From: JAZSNA01 sp045536135
GTDB taxonomy: Bacteria; Pseudomonadota; Alphaproteobacteria; CAAHEQ01; UBA3637
NCBI GenBank assembly: GCA_045536135.1
Contig: JAZSNA010000021.1
Span: forward strand, 1 to 19,006
Length of the DNA: 19,006 nucleotides
Direction: 5' to 3'
Under the pieces are notes generated by a model. It made no database searches. It was not told the DNA's origin and saw only the letters and a list, made by a program, of their open reading frames with translations. Below, one piece after another: positions 7,337 to 14,387 of this stretch. The stretch's first letter is position 1. The number at the start of each line of letters is the position of its first letter. The position numbers and the translations under genes were made by a program.

Positions 7337-10195
7337 ATGAAAAAACAAATAAAAAATAAAAATGTATTTAAAAAACTGATTATTTCCGGTTTTGTCGTTA
7401 TTTTTGCTGTTTCGCTTGGGCTTGGTGGATATGTATATCATCAAAACAACCAAAAAGATTTAGCACGTCGGATGTATATTGATATACAAATTTTATCACA
7501 GGATTATGCACCGTATATTATTAATGCTAAAGACGGTATGGACAAGGTTGATGTTCAATCATATCCGTCTTTATCCGAATACGATGTTTATATTATTAAA
7601 AATGGTCTTCAAATGGATATTCGTATCCCGAAATTACCCAAAAAGATGGGTGAATTGATTCGCCACGTCCACGAGGGGGATAAACGTCCACGTGTAGAGG
7701 TTTATCGGGTCTCTATGGTACAGGAATACGAAAAAAAAAGTGCCTTCACTTTTCGTCAACAAACCTGTCGTAACGATCGGGATTGCAAAGCTGGTTACAG
7801 ATGTATCTCTAATATTTGTCTAGCACCATCCTTTACGTTTTCTCCAGGTTCTGCTTCAACAGAGACAACCCCGATTCCGACAACGACACCACCATTAGAA
7901 TGTCAACCCTTGGAACGGAAGGTATGTATTGACGGTAAATGTACATGTGAAGAGCCGACGGCCGAAGATTTGAAAAAACAAAAGAAATATAAATCTCCGA
8001 CAACGGATACTTATTGCCCGTATATTGTAATGAATGGAAAGAATTACACTTATGACGGAACAGATGGGAGAGGTGTTGAATTAGAAGATGTTGGATCTTG
8101 GCTTGAATATTTAACTTTGAGACAGAGAAAACCAGATTTTGATTCAAAAGGTTGCCCGAATGGTCAATATACAATATACTGCCCACAAGCCGGAGAAGAA
8201 GGGGCTAATGGTATTAATTGGGAACTTTCCTATTCAGGGGGAAGAGCTTCTTGTGTTTGTCCGGATAATGGTATTAAATATTTTGTTGAAGGAACGGGAT
8301 ATCAATGTTGTTATACTGAACTGGATAATAACAATGAATGTAAAGAAAAATGTATATGTTCGGACGGAACAGAATATAATAATGTCGCCCGTAAATGTTG
8401 TAAAGTGATTTCCGAAAATTCATGCGGTTATCTTAAAGAAACGGCAGCGACCGAAGGATATTGTGATTCTTCCGATGGTAAATGTCCAACAGCAGCTAAA
8501 GAGTGTGCTGACGGCGAACGTTGTATTAATGATGATTGTTGTTTGATTGAAAATATTTGTGGTAATGATTGTTGTACGGGAAATGAAACTTGTGATGGTG
8601 GAATCTGTGTTGATAACACAACCCCAGCACCGGTTGTTTGTCAAGAGGGTGAAACCGTATGCGGAACCGATTGTTGTGAAGCTGATGAAAGTTGTATCGG
8701 CAATATCTGTGAAAAAGTAGTTCCGACAAACTCTCCGATCACAACAACGCCAGCTCCGACTCCAAGCAATTGTACATTAACCTGCTCAGCTGAAAGCGAT
8801 GGATGTTGTGATGGAAAGATTGAAGAATCTGATGGAGTAACTTATCATTTTGAATATTGTGCTGAAAACGGATGTTGCCCCGAAGAGTTTTTGTATAGTC
8901 CGACTCCAACGGGGTCTAAAAATGTGTGTTGTAATTTATTGTTAGAAGCGAGTTTGACAACCAGTTTAAAAAATAACGTTTGTTGTGATAAGGATGAACC
9001 GGCATATACAACATTAAATGGTTATAAAGCTTGTTGTCCGGAGAATCAATTAATTAATATTCCAAACCAAACTGCGAAATTTCAATGTTGTCCGGCAGAT
9101 ATAGAAGGGAAAACAGTTTATATTTTTAATGAAACACAAACCACAGAGTGTTCAACATGTTTAAGTGAATTATCTTCTATTTCGACAGAGACGACAATTG
9201 ATGAGTCTTGTCAAGACGTTTGTTGTGAACTTTGCCCAGCCAACCGAGTTTATATTGACAATGATAATGTTCCGAATTGTTGCCCATCTGGTCAAGTTGC
9301 CTATGATTCGAATAATGATGGAACAAAGGATGCTTGTTGTGATCATGAATTAGATGAAAATGGCGATTGCTCCTTGGTTTGTGAAGAACACGAAGTTCTT
9401 ATAGAAAATGAATGTTGCCTTGATGATTTTGAAGTAAGTGGTTATTTTATTCCGGGAAAAATAGTTGTTTCTAATGGTGTCGAAAAATGTTGTAAATCGC
9501 CATATCAGGTATATGGAGATGAAGGAAGTCCTAAAACGGATAGAGTCTGTTGTAATCTTGATGATGGAGAAACACATTATAAAGACCTTAATGGAAAACA
9601 TAAATGTTGTCCAACGACACGGTTAGTTAATGTTGGAGGAACAATACATTCTTCACAATGTTGTCCCGAAAAACAAATAACTGTAAATGGTGAGGTTAAG
9701 AATATTGTCTACTATAATGATACTGAAAAAGTAGATGAATGTAGCGAATGTCTACGTAACGTAACTGGTGATGAAAATGCTGAATATTGCGCAGATTCGT
9801 GTTGTACAGTATGTCCCGATGATAGAACTTATTTAAATGGGTATAGTTTAGACTGTTGCCCAGAAGGTCAAACAGCCTATGATAAAGATGGCGATGGGAC
9901 AAAGGATAGTTGTTGTACTCCCGGTGAGGATTGTCCGACCGGCTGTACTTGTACGGAAAGTGAGGTCCAAGTTGAAAATGGAACAATGTTGGTTCGGCAA
10001 TGTACCCCCGGTGGAACAGAACCGTGTGAATGTGGAACATATTTCTGTGTCTGTTCGGATACAATTATAACAACAGAAAGTGGAACAATGGTTGTGACAA
10101 GTTGTCAAGAACCAGGAACCGGTGTTAATGGTGATTATAAAATGGCCAAAACAAGCTCAACTTCAACTTGTGCTATGTGTATCAGTGGTTCATAG
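7337..10195 (+). CDS. giant membrane-anchored cysteine-rich modular protein
   Basis: AGGAGA at 7325-7330 fixes the start. The 952-residue product has one N-terminal membrane segment (about residues 14-34) after a lysine-rich stretch, which suggests an inner-membrane anchor or uncleaved signal with the rest outside the cytoplasm. Residues 40-140 lack cysteine. The remaining 800 or so residues contain about 96, many as CC pairs. Knot-like units C-x5-C-x5-C-x4-C (144-161) and C-x3-CC-x5-C-x4-C (408-424, 442-458) are joined by Pro/Thr linkers (172-186, 461-478). Residues 546-668 and 735-860 are two copies of one module, each ending in a calcium-type loop (DSNNDGTKD at 657-665, DKDGDGTKD at 849-857). 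The C-terminal 90 residues carry repeated TESGTM/ENGTM strings. The gene is flanked by a promoter and a terminator. I recognise no named family. A surface structural or adhesive protein is inference. Confidence 0.85.
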   Translation: MKKQIKNKNVFKKLIISGFVVIFAVSLGLGGYVYHQNNQKDLARRMYIDIQILSQDYAPYIINAKDGMDKVDVQSYPSLSEYDVYIIKNGLQMDIRIPKLPKKMGELIRHVHEGDKRPRVEVYRVSMVQEYEKKSAFTFRQQTCRNDRDCKAGYRCISNICLAPSFTFSPGSASTETTPIPTTTPPLECQPLERKVCIDGKCTCEEPTAEDLKKQKKYKSPTTDTYCPYIVMNGKNYTYDGTDGRGVELEDVGSWLEYLTLRQRKPDFDSKGCPNGQYTIYCPQAGEEGANGINWELSYSGGRASCVCPDNGIKYFVEGTGYQCCYTELDNNNECKEKCICSDGTEYNNVARKCCKVISENSCGYLKETAATEGYCDSSDGKCPTAAKECADGERCINDDCCLIENICGNDCCTGNETCDGGICVDNTTPAPVVCQEGETVCGTDCCEADESCIGNICEKVVPTNSPITTTPAPTPSNCTLTCSAESDGCCDGKIEESDGVTYHFEYCAENGCCPEEFLYSPTPTGSKNVCCNLLLEASLTTSLKNNVCCDKDEPAYTTLNGYKACCPENQLINIPNQTAKFQCCPADIEGKTVYIFNETQTTECSTCLSELSSISTETTIDESCQDVCCELCPANRVYIDNDNVPNCCPSGQVAYDSNNDGTKDACCDHELDENGDCSLVCEEHEVLIENECCLDDFEVSGYFIPGKIVVSNGVEKCCKSPYQVYGDEGSPKTDRVCCNLDDGETHYKDLNGKHKCCPTTRLVNVGGTIHSSQCCPEKQITVNGEVKNIVYYNDTEKVDECSECLRNVTGDENAEYCADSCCTVCPDDRTYLNGYSLDCCPEGQTAYDKDGDGTKDSCCTPGEDCPTGCTCTESEVQVENGTMLVRQCTPGGTEPCECGTYFCVCSDTIITTESGTMVVTSCQEPGTGVNGDYKMAKTSSTSTCAMCISGS
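8972..9340 (+). repeat. first copy of a duplicated ~123-codon cysteine module
   Basis: This segment codes for residues 546-668 of the giant protein. It runs VCC, LNGYKACCP, QCCP, ECSTCL, CQDVCCELCP, NCCPSGQVAYD and NDGTKDACC, in the same order and with nearly the same spacing as the second copy at 9539-9916. Confidence 0.8.
9539..9916 (+). repeat. second copy of the duplicated cysteine module
   Basis: This segment codes for residues 735-860, about 191 residues after the first copy. It reads VCC, LNGKHKCCP, QCCP, ECSECL, CADSCCTVCP, DCCPEGQTAYD and GDGTKDSCC. The cysteine order is preserved while the intervening residues differ, so this duplication is older than the repeats at 945-1188. Confidence 0.8.
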
Positions 10196-10210
10196 TCTGT
10201 TTAAACTGGA

Positions 10211-10249
10211 AAACGGAGGAAAGATAAAAATCTTCCCTCCGTTTTTTTT
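10211..10249 (+). terminator. intrinsic terminator after the giant gene
   Basis: AAACGGAGG with AAGAT (10211-10225) pairs with ATCTT and CCTCCGTTT (10230-10244) across a 4-base loop, with a single A-C mismatch inside the stem. Eight T residues follow at 10242-10249. It lies 16 bases after the stop codon. Confidence 0.9.
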
Positions 10250-10270
10250 ATGATTTAAAATCGGATATAA

Positions 10271-10296
10271 AAAAACACTCTAAACAGAGTGTTTTT
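10271..10296 (-). terminator. intrinsic terminator of the tRNA gene
   Basis: AAAAACACTC (10271-10280) and GAGTGTTTTT (10287-10296) form a 10-bp stem around a 6-base loop. On the minus strand it is followed by a run of T (complement of 10269-10275), six bases past the tRNA 3' end. It could also work weakly on the plus strand. Confidence 0.8.
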
Positions 10297-10301
10297 AACA
10301 T

Positions 10302-10378
10302 TGGTGGGCGTGAGAGGACTCGAACCTCTGACCTTTACGATGTCAACGTAACGCTCTAACCACCTGAGCTACACGCCC
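10302..10378 (-). tRNA. tRNA-Val (anticodon GAC)
   Basis: This 77-base tRNA reads valine codons GUC and GUU. The acceptor stem is GGGCGTG/CACGCCC, the D arm GCTC/GAGC, the anticodon stem TTACG/CGTAA around the loop TTGACAT, the variable loop AGGTC, and the T arm AGAGG-TTCGAGT-CCTCT. The 3' CCA is encoded in the DNA. The loop places GAC at positions 34-36. It is a single-gene unit with its own promoter and terminator. Confidence 0.97.
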
Positions 10379-10398
10379 GAATAAACATCGATAAGCTA

Positions 10399-10427
10399 TT
10401 TATACTGATTTTTATATCCATTGTCAA
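10399..10427 (-). promoter_or_regulatory. promoter of tRNA-Val
   Basis: On the minus strand a perfect TTGACA (10427-10422) and TATAAA (10404-10399) are 17 bases apart, about 20 bases before the tRNA 5' end. It is back to back with the promoter at 10458-10486. Confidence 0.8.
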
Positions 10428-10457
10428 GTTAATTTTTAATTTTTTTTAAAAAAATAC

Positions 10458-10486
10458 TTGATTTTTATTTAAAGATTAATTATAAT
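10458..10486 (+). promoter_or_regulatory. sigma-70 type promoter of an attenuated leader
   Basis: TTGATT (10458-10463) and a perfect TATAAT (10481-10486) are 17 bases apart. Transcription should begin near 10492-10494, almost at the ATG of the short leader ORF. Confidence 0.75.
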
Positions 10487-10493
10487 ATCACTC

Positions 10494-10556
10494 ATGTTAT
10501 CGCAAAATGTGTTTTTTTATAATTATTATTATACAGAGGTGAAAAGACTCGGATAA
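10494..10556 (+). CDS. candidate 20-residue leader peptide with Phe/Tyr codon run
   Basis: A 20-codon frame starts with ATG at the predicted transcription start and ends at TAA (10554-10556). It contains FFYNYYY in a row, coded at 10512-10532. The stop codon sits in GGATAAAAC (10551-10559), which is complementary to GTTTTATCC (10590-10598) in the terminator downstream. That is the arrangement of ribosome-controlled attenuation, in which stalling at scarce charged tRNA frees the antiterminator. There is no ribosome binding site, so translation would be leaderless. The run is T/A-only DNA, so a chance aromatic run is possible in this AT-rich genome. I consider the leader peptide plausible but unproven. 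Confidence 0.45.
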   Translation: MLSQNVFFYNYYYTEVKRLG

Positions 10557-10611
10557 AACGCATGTGCAATAATTTTTTTGGTCAGAGCGGTTTTATCCCG
10601 CTCTTTTTTTT
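10551..10611 (+). promoter_or_regulatory. attenuator: terminator with competing antiterminator
   Basis: AGAGCGG (10584-10590) and CCGCTCT (10598-10604) form a 7-bp stem followed by a T-run to 10610, an intrinsic terminator lying 20 bases before the next start codon. GGATAAAAC (10551-10559) can pair perfectly over 9 bases with 10590-10598. That pairing takes up the terminator loop and one base of each arm, and can extend past a bulge (10560-10561 with 10587-10588). The two structures exclude each other. Alternatively it ends a free small RNA of about 115 bases. Confidence 0.6.
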
Positions 10612-10630
10612 ATATATGAAGGGAATAAAA

Positions 10631-10993
10631 ATGAAACAAGAAGATAAAAATTTAATTGTTGGATTATTATCGGGAAATGACTCAATATCATCGTCAGCGG
10701 TAAGGGAAGGGGCAGATGTTAATCTGATGATACGGCAAGAATTTAAAGTAGAAGTTAATGGTGAAACAGTCGATGCTTTGACAAAAGATATTTCATGTCC
10801 GGCATTAACGATTGCATGTCAAAAGAAAATGCATGCGACTGTTTTGGCAATGGTGGAACTGGGTGTAAATACATCCAATCAATCCTTCAAAGATTACAAG
10901 GAAAAACATCCGATGTTCGAATTGGCTTTAAACATGAACAAAATAACACGAAGCCAAATAAAGATAGAACGAGAATCGCATATTCGGGATTAA
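10631..10993 (+). CDS. small ankyrin-like protein, unknown role
   Basis: The open frame begins at 10562, but the ATG at 10631 has AAGGGA at 10619-10624, six bases upstream. Earlier starts lie in or before the terminator. The 120-residue protein has no signal peptide or membrane segment. Two stretches resemble ankyrin repeats: AVREGADVNL (residues 23-32) and PALTIACQKKMHATVLAMVELGVNT (57-81), with the typical G-A-D-V-N and L-x-x-A-C patterns. It is too short for a full array and the C-terminus is polar. It ends in a 4-base overlap with convergent murA. The attenuator-like leader upstream is its most notable aspect. The ankyrin assignment is tentative and function unknown. Confidence 0.65.
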   Translation: MKQEDKNLIVGLLSGNDSISSSAVREGADVNLMIRQEFKVEVNGETVDALTKDISCPALTIACQKKMHATVLAMVELGVNTSNQSFKDYKEKHPMFELALNMNKITRSQIKIERESHIRD

Positions 10994-12258
10994 TTTTGTG
11001 GAGTTTTAATGCGTTTAATATCGGCACCGCAATCGGATAATTTTTCGACCAAATGATCATATCCTCGGTCCAGATGATAAATGCGGGAAACCGTTGTTGT
11101 TCCTTCAGCCACCAATCCGGCCAGAACAAGGGCAGCACTGGCTCTTAAATCAGAAGCCATAACTTGTGCACCATAGAGTTTTTCCACACCATTAATAACG
11201 GCTGTCTTGTGTTGGATTGTGATTTTGGCTCCCATCCGATTGAGTTCGGATACATGCATAAACCGATTTTCAAAAATGTTTTCAGTTAAGGTACTTCGTC
11301 CACGGGATATGCACATTAAAGACATCAACTGTGCCGCAGCGTCTGTTGGAAATCCGGGATATTCCTGCGTATCAATATCGGTGGCGATAAAATCAGAATT
11401 TGTTCCGTCTATGATAAAACCGTTTTCCGTTTCCGTAAATTTTGTCCCCATTTGTTCCATAACTCGTTGAACGGCTCGCATCAAATTAAGAGAAGTATTT
11501 GTTAATTCAATGCGACCGTGAGTGATGGCTGCCGCCACCGCATAAGTTGCACTTTCAATCCGATCCGGTACAACTGTATATTTTACACCGTGAAGCTCTT
11601 TCACACCTTTGATATGTAAGACGGGTGTATCGATACCGGTAATATTTGCACCCATGGAAACCAAACAGTGAGCTAAATCACTAACTTCCGGTTCTTGTGC
11701 TGCATTATTGATAGTACTTTCCCCATCGGCCAGAACGGCCATCATTAAAGCATTCATTGTTCCGCCGACCGTGATTGCTTTGAAATTAACAATGCCACCG
11801 GATAATCCGTTATTTGCGGATGCATGGACATATCCGTTTGTTAAATTATATTTACCACCGAGTTGTTCCAACGCATATAAGTGTCGATCAATCGGACGAG
11901 CCCCGATAGCACATCCGCCCGGTAAAGAAATATCGGCTTGATGATATTTTCCCAATAACGGTCCCAAAATCCAAAAAGAGGCACGCATTTGAGAAACAAT
12001 TTCATATGGCGCATCAAAATTCGTGATTGTGGAATTATCGATTTCTATAACATTGTTTTCAAATTTTATTTTAGACCCCAAATGGGTTAAAAGCTTGATC
12101 ATGGTTTGGATATCGGACAGTTCCGGTACATTATACAAAGTCATCGGCTCTTTTGTTAATAAAGAACAAGCCATTAAGGGTAATACCGAATTTTTTGCGC
12201 CGGATATTTTAATTGTTCCGTTTAATGTTTTTCCACCGTTAACTTGAATGCTGTACAT
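10990..12258 (-). CDS. murA: UDP-N-acetylglucosamine 1-carboxyvinyltransferase MurA
   Basis: MurA transfers enolpyruvate from phosphoenolpyruvate to UDP-GlcNAc, the first committed step of peptidoglycan synthesis, in the cytoplasm. The 422-residue protein is full length. It has the N-terminal SGAKNS with the substrate-binding K22 and N23, the catalytic cysteine in LPGGCAIGARP (C116), which is also the fosfomycin target, and YPGFPTD with the conserved aspartate. The cysteine form indicates an ordinary fosfomycin-sensitive active site. AGGA at 12267-12270 (minus) precedes the ATG by eight bases and lies inside the overlapping 45-codon ORF, whose stop is 20 bases into murA. Translation is probably coupled to that ORF and to der upstream. 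It is last in the minus-strand run, with no terminator visible before the convergent ankyrin-like gene. Confidence 0.97.
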   Translation of the reverse strand: MYSIQVNGGKTLNGTIKISGAKNSVLPLMACSLLTKEPMTLYNVPELSDIQTMIKLLTHLGSKIKFENNVIEIDNSTITNFDAPYEIVSQMRASFWILGPLLGKYHQADISLPGGCAIGARPIDRHLYALEQLGGKYNLTNGYVHASANNGLSGGIVNFKAITVGGTMNALMMAVLADGESTINNAAQEPEVSDLAHCLVSMGANITGIDTPVLHIKGVKELHGVKYTVVPDRIESATYAVAAAITHGRIELTNTSLNLMRAVQRVMEQMGTKFTETENGFIIDGTNSDFIATDIDTQEYPGFPTDAAAQLMSLMCISRGRSTLTENIFENRFMHVSELNRMGAKITIQHKTAVINGVEKLYGAQVMASDLRASAALVLAGLVAEGTTTVSRIYHLDRGYDHLVEKLSDCGADIKRIKTPQN

Positions 12259-12376
12259 TTTTAAGATCCTTTTTTTGTTGTTGCCTTCTGACTAAATTTT
12301 TTTTCAAAAGTTCAGCCTGTTTTTCAAATGTTTTTAATTTTTTTTCACTTAAATTGAGGGGATTTTTTTTATTCAT
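12239..12376 (-). CDS. 45-residue basic helical protein linking der and murA
   Basis: The 114 bases between der and murA are open in one frame and code for a 45-residue protein. Its ATG overlaps the der stop as ATGA (12376-12373) and its TAA lies 20 bases inside murA, so it fills the space exactly. The product is strongly basic, without cysteine, and predicted helical: after MNKKNPLNLSEKK comes LKTFEKQAELLKKNLVRRQQ with a heptad-like leucine pattern. I recall similar short proteins rich in LKxNLxRRK near alphaproteobacterial housekeeping genes, but cannot confirm homology here. It may be a ribosome- or nucleic-acid-binding peptide, or act only to couple translation. The coding claim rests on the double overlap and open frame. 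Confidence 0.65.
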   Translation of the reverse strand: MNKKNPLNLSEKKLKTFEKQAELLKKNLVRRQQQKKDLKNVQHSS

Positions 12377-13704
12377 TTCTTTTTATCCGCATATGGATTA
12401 TTTCGCTTACGCATTTCAATCCGGATTGGAACACCGTAAAGACCATAATTTTCACGAAGACCGTTTGAAAGATATCTTAAATAACTTTCGGGCAATTCAT
12501 CCGGATTAGATGAAAATATGACAAATGTCGGAGGTCTTTTTTTGACTTGTGTCATATATTTCATCGGAATACGACGACCATTTCTGGCCAAGGGTGGGGG
12601 ATGAGCCTCTGTCATTTGTTTTAACCACACATTTAATTGCCCTGTATTAACACGCTTATCCCAAACATCCCGAATATCAAAACAGGCCTGTAAAAGTTCA
12701 TCTGTTCCTTTATTCCGAAGGGCAGAAATTTTGACAACCGGAATACCTTTAACTTGTTGAAGACTGTCATGAAGACGTTCGTTAATCAAGGTCATAACTG
12801 CCTTTTGATTTTTGACGGTATCCCATTTGTTGACAGCGATAACCAAGGCCCGACCTTCATTAATTGTCTTTTGCCCGATAATTAAATCCTGATGTTCCAA
12901 AGGTTGGTTTGCATCAACAACCAAGATAACAACCTCGGCAAAATCAAGGGCTCGTTTGGCATCGGCAGCTGATAATTTTTCAAGACTTTCGGATATCGTT
13001 CCTTTTTTTCTTAATCCGGCAGTATCCGTAATTTGAACCTTTTTATCCTTCCAAATAAAGTCCGAACTGATGGCATCACGTGTCATTCCGGCCTGAGGAC
13101 CAGTCAACATCCGATTTTCACCTAATAACGAATTTGTTAAAGTTGATTTTCCGACATTGGGACGTCCGACGATTGCAATACGTATGTCCTTGGAAGATTT
13201 TTCTTCATTCATGGAATTTGTATCAATATGCGGTTGTAAAGCTTCATATAAATCGGCTAACCCTAAACCGTGTTCGCCGGATGTGGCAATAGGAGTTCCC
13301 AAGCCCAAAGAGAAAAATTCGGATGCATTTAAAAATTGTTCATTTCCCTCACATTTATTAGCGATTAAAAACACGGGCTTTTTGATTTTTCTTAAATCAG
13401 ATGCCAGTTTTTTATCCAATGACGTAATGTGATCTCTGGCATCAACAAACATTAAAACAACATCTGCCTCATTGATGGCAATTTGAGTCTGTTCCCACAT
13501 TGCCGGTAATAACGGATTACCATCTTCCAATCCGGCGGTATCAATGACATCAAATTTTAAATCGGATAGAGATGCCTTTGCTGTTCGGCGATCCCGTGTG
13601 ACACCGGGGGCATCATGAACAATTGCCCGTTTTGTTCCGGTTAAGCGATTAAAAAAGGTTGATTTGCCGACATTTGTTCGTCCGACAATAGCGACTTTGG
13701 TCAT
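12373..13704 (-). CDS. der: ribosome-assembly GTPase Der (EngA)
   Basis: Der is an essential GTPase with two tandem G domains and a KH-like domain that assists 50S subunit assembly. The first G domain shows GRTNVGKS (8-15), DTAG (55-58) and NKCE (116-119). The second shows GRPNVGKS (180-187), DTAG (227-230) and NKWD (292-295). The C-terminal part includes HPPPLARNGRRIPMKYMTQV and ends with RNNPYADKKK. At 443 residues it is normal length. The EKLSAADAKRALDFAEVV region after the second DTAG is of the alphaproteobacterial form. The NKCE in the first G domain departs from canonical NKxD, but NKxE is common in this class. Its ATG overlaps the preceding stop as TAATG, and its stop overlaps the 45-codon ORF as ATGA. 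AGGAA precedes the start. Confidence 0.97.
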   Translation of the reverse strand: MTKVAIVGRTNVGKSTFFNRLTGTKRAIVHDAPGVTRDRRTAKASLSDLKFDVIDTAGLEDGNPLLPAMWEQTQIAINEADVVLMFVDARDHITSLDKKLASDLRKIKKPVFLIANKCEGNEQFLNASEFFSLGLGTPIATSGEHGLGLADLYEALQPHIDTNSMNEEKSSKDIRIAIVGRPNVGKSTLTNSLLGENRMLTGPQAGMTRDAISSDFIWKDKKVQITDTAGLRKKGTISESLEKLSAADAKRALDFAEVVILVVDANQPLEHQDLIIGQKTINEGRALVIAVNKWDTVKNQKAVMTLINERLHDSLQQVKGIPVVKISALRNKGTDELLQACFDIRDVWDKRVNTGQLNVWLKQMTEAHPPPLARNGRRIPMKYMTQVKKRPPTFVIFSSNPDELPESYLRYLSNGLRENYGLYGVPIRIEMRKRNNPYADKKK

Positions 13705-14375
13705 TAATTTATTCCTGTTAAAATTTGTGTCAAATAAACTTTTTCTTCTTCTGTGATGTTTTCGTCTAATGCTTTTTTGATTAAATTCTGTGCATCTGTT
13801 TTTTGATTATTGTAGTCCAAAACAAAAGCCGATACAGCAACGGCAGATACATAAAAAGGATTACCGAAAGTTAAGTATTTTGATAAAACGGATTGAACCT
13901 TTTCCATATCATTTGAATCAATGTTTGCCGTTGCCCAAGCAATTTCAACGGTGGGACGCAAGCTTTCAGGCAAATCTTTTTCCAAACGCAAATCATTCAA
14001 TAACAAAGCAGCCTCTGATTTACGATTCGTTTGGATATAGATATTGGCGATTTGCATCTGGGATAGATATTTATAATCTGTTTTTGAATTTTTTAAAGTA
14101 CCCAAGGCAATTAAAGCCTCATTTGATTTACCTTGAGCGTTTAAAATCAAAGCATTTTCATAAGCATCGGATGCCGTTAAATCTGTTTGATATTTATGAT
14201 TGGCATATAATTGTATCCCGATTGTAAAGCCGATAACCAAAATAATTAACACTAAAACGGGATATTTAAACCGATGATAATTTTGTTTTAATTTTTCATA
14301 ATAAACATCTTCATTCACCTCACGAATTAAAATATCGTCTTGAATGTCTTGTACAGTTTTTTCTTTTTTTGCCAT
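13704..14375 (-). CDS. YfgM-like TPR membrane protein
   Basis: The 223-residue protein has a charged cytoplasmic N-terminus (about 1-37), one membrane helix (about 38-57, VLVLIILVIGFTIGIQLYA) and a helical TPR-type domain after it (AYENALILNAQGKSNEALIAL and following). This is the topology of the TPR_21/YfgM family, an inner-membrane protein that associates with the SecYEG translocon and periplasmic chaperones in E. coli. In many proteobacteria such a gene lies directly before der, as here, overlapping it by one base (TAATG). In alphaproteobacteria it is usually annotated only as a tetratricopeptide-repeat protein. Overall sequence similarity to YfgM cannot be judged by eye, so the functional link is inferred from topology and context. 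Confidence 0.85.
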   Translation of the reverse strand: MAKKEKTVQDIQDDILIREVNEDVYYEKLKQNYHRFKYPVLVLIILVIGFTIGIQLYANHKYQTDLTASDAYENALILNAQGKSNEALIALGTLKNSKTDYKYLSQMQIANIYIQTNRKSEAALLLNDLRLEKDLPESLRPTVEIAWATANIDSNDMEKVQSVLSKYLTFGNPFYVSAVAVSAFVLDYNNQKTDAQNLIKKALDENITEEEKVYLTQILTGIN

Positions 14376-14387
14376 AATATATTTCCT

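Noticed and set aside
8420..8729. Long open frames on the minus strand within the cysteine-rich gene
   Set aside because: They are shadows of repeated TGT/GAT codons on the plus strand, with low-complexity His/Thr/Ser products and no ribosome binding sites.
10302..10378. tRNA-Val as an integration site for a mobile element
   Set aside because: No integrase gene and no direct repeat of the tRNA 3' end is visible in the window.
10441..10620. A known metabolite riboswitch in the leader
   Set aside because: I compared by eye with preQ1, SAM-II, glycine, c-di-GMP and guanidine consensus patterns and saw no match; the leader ORF with competing stems explains the region better.
10562..10630. Earlier starts for the ankyrin-like protein
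   Set aside because: The extra codons run through the terminator hairpin and T-run; only 10631 has a well-spaced AAGGGA.
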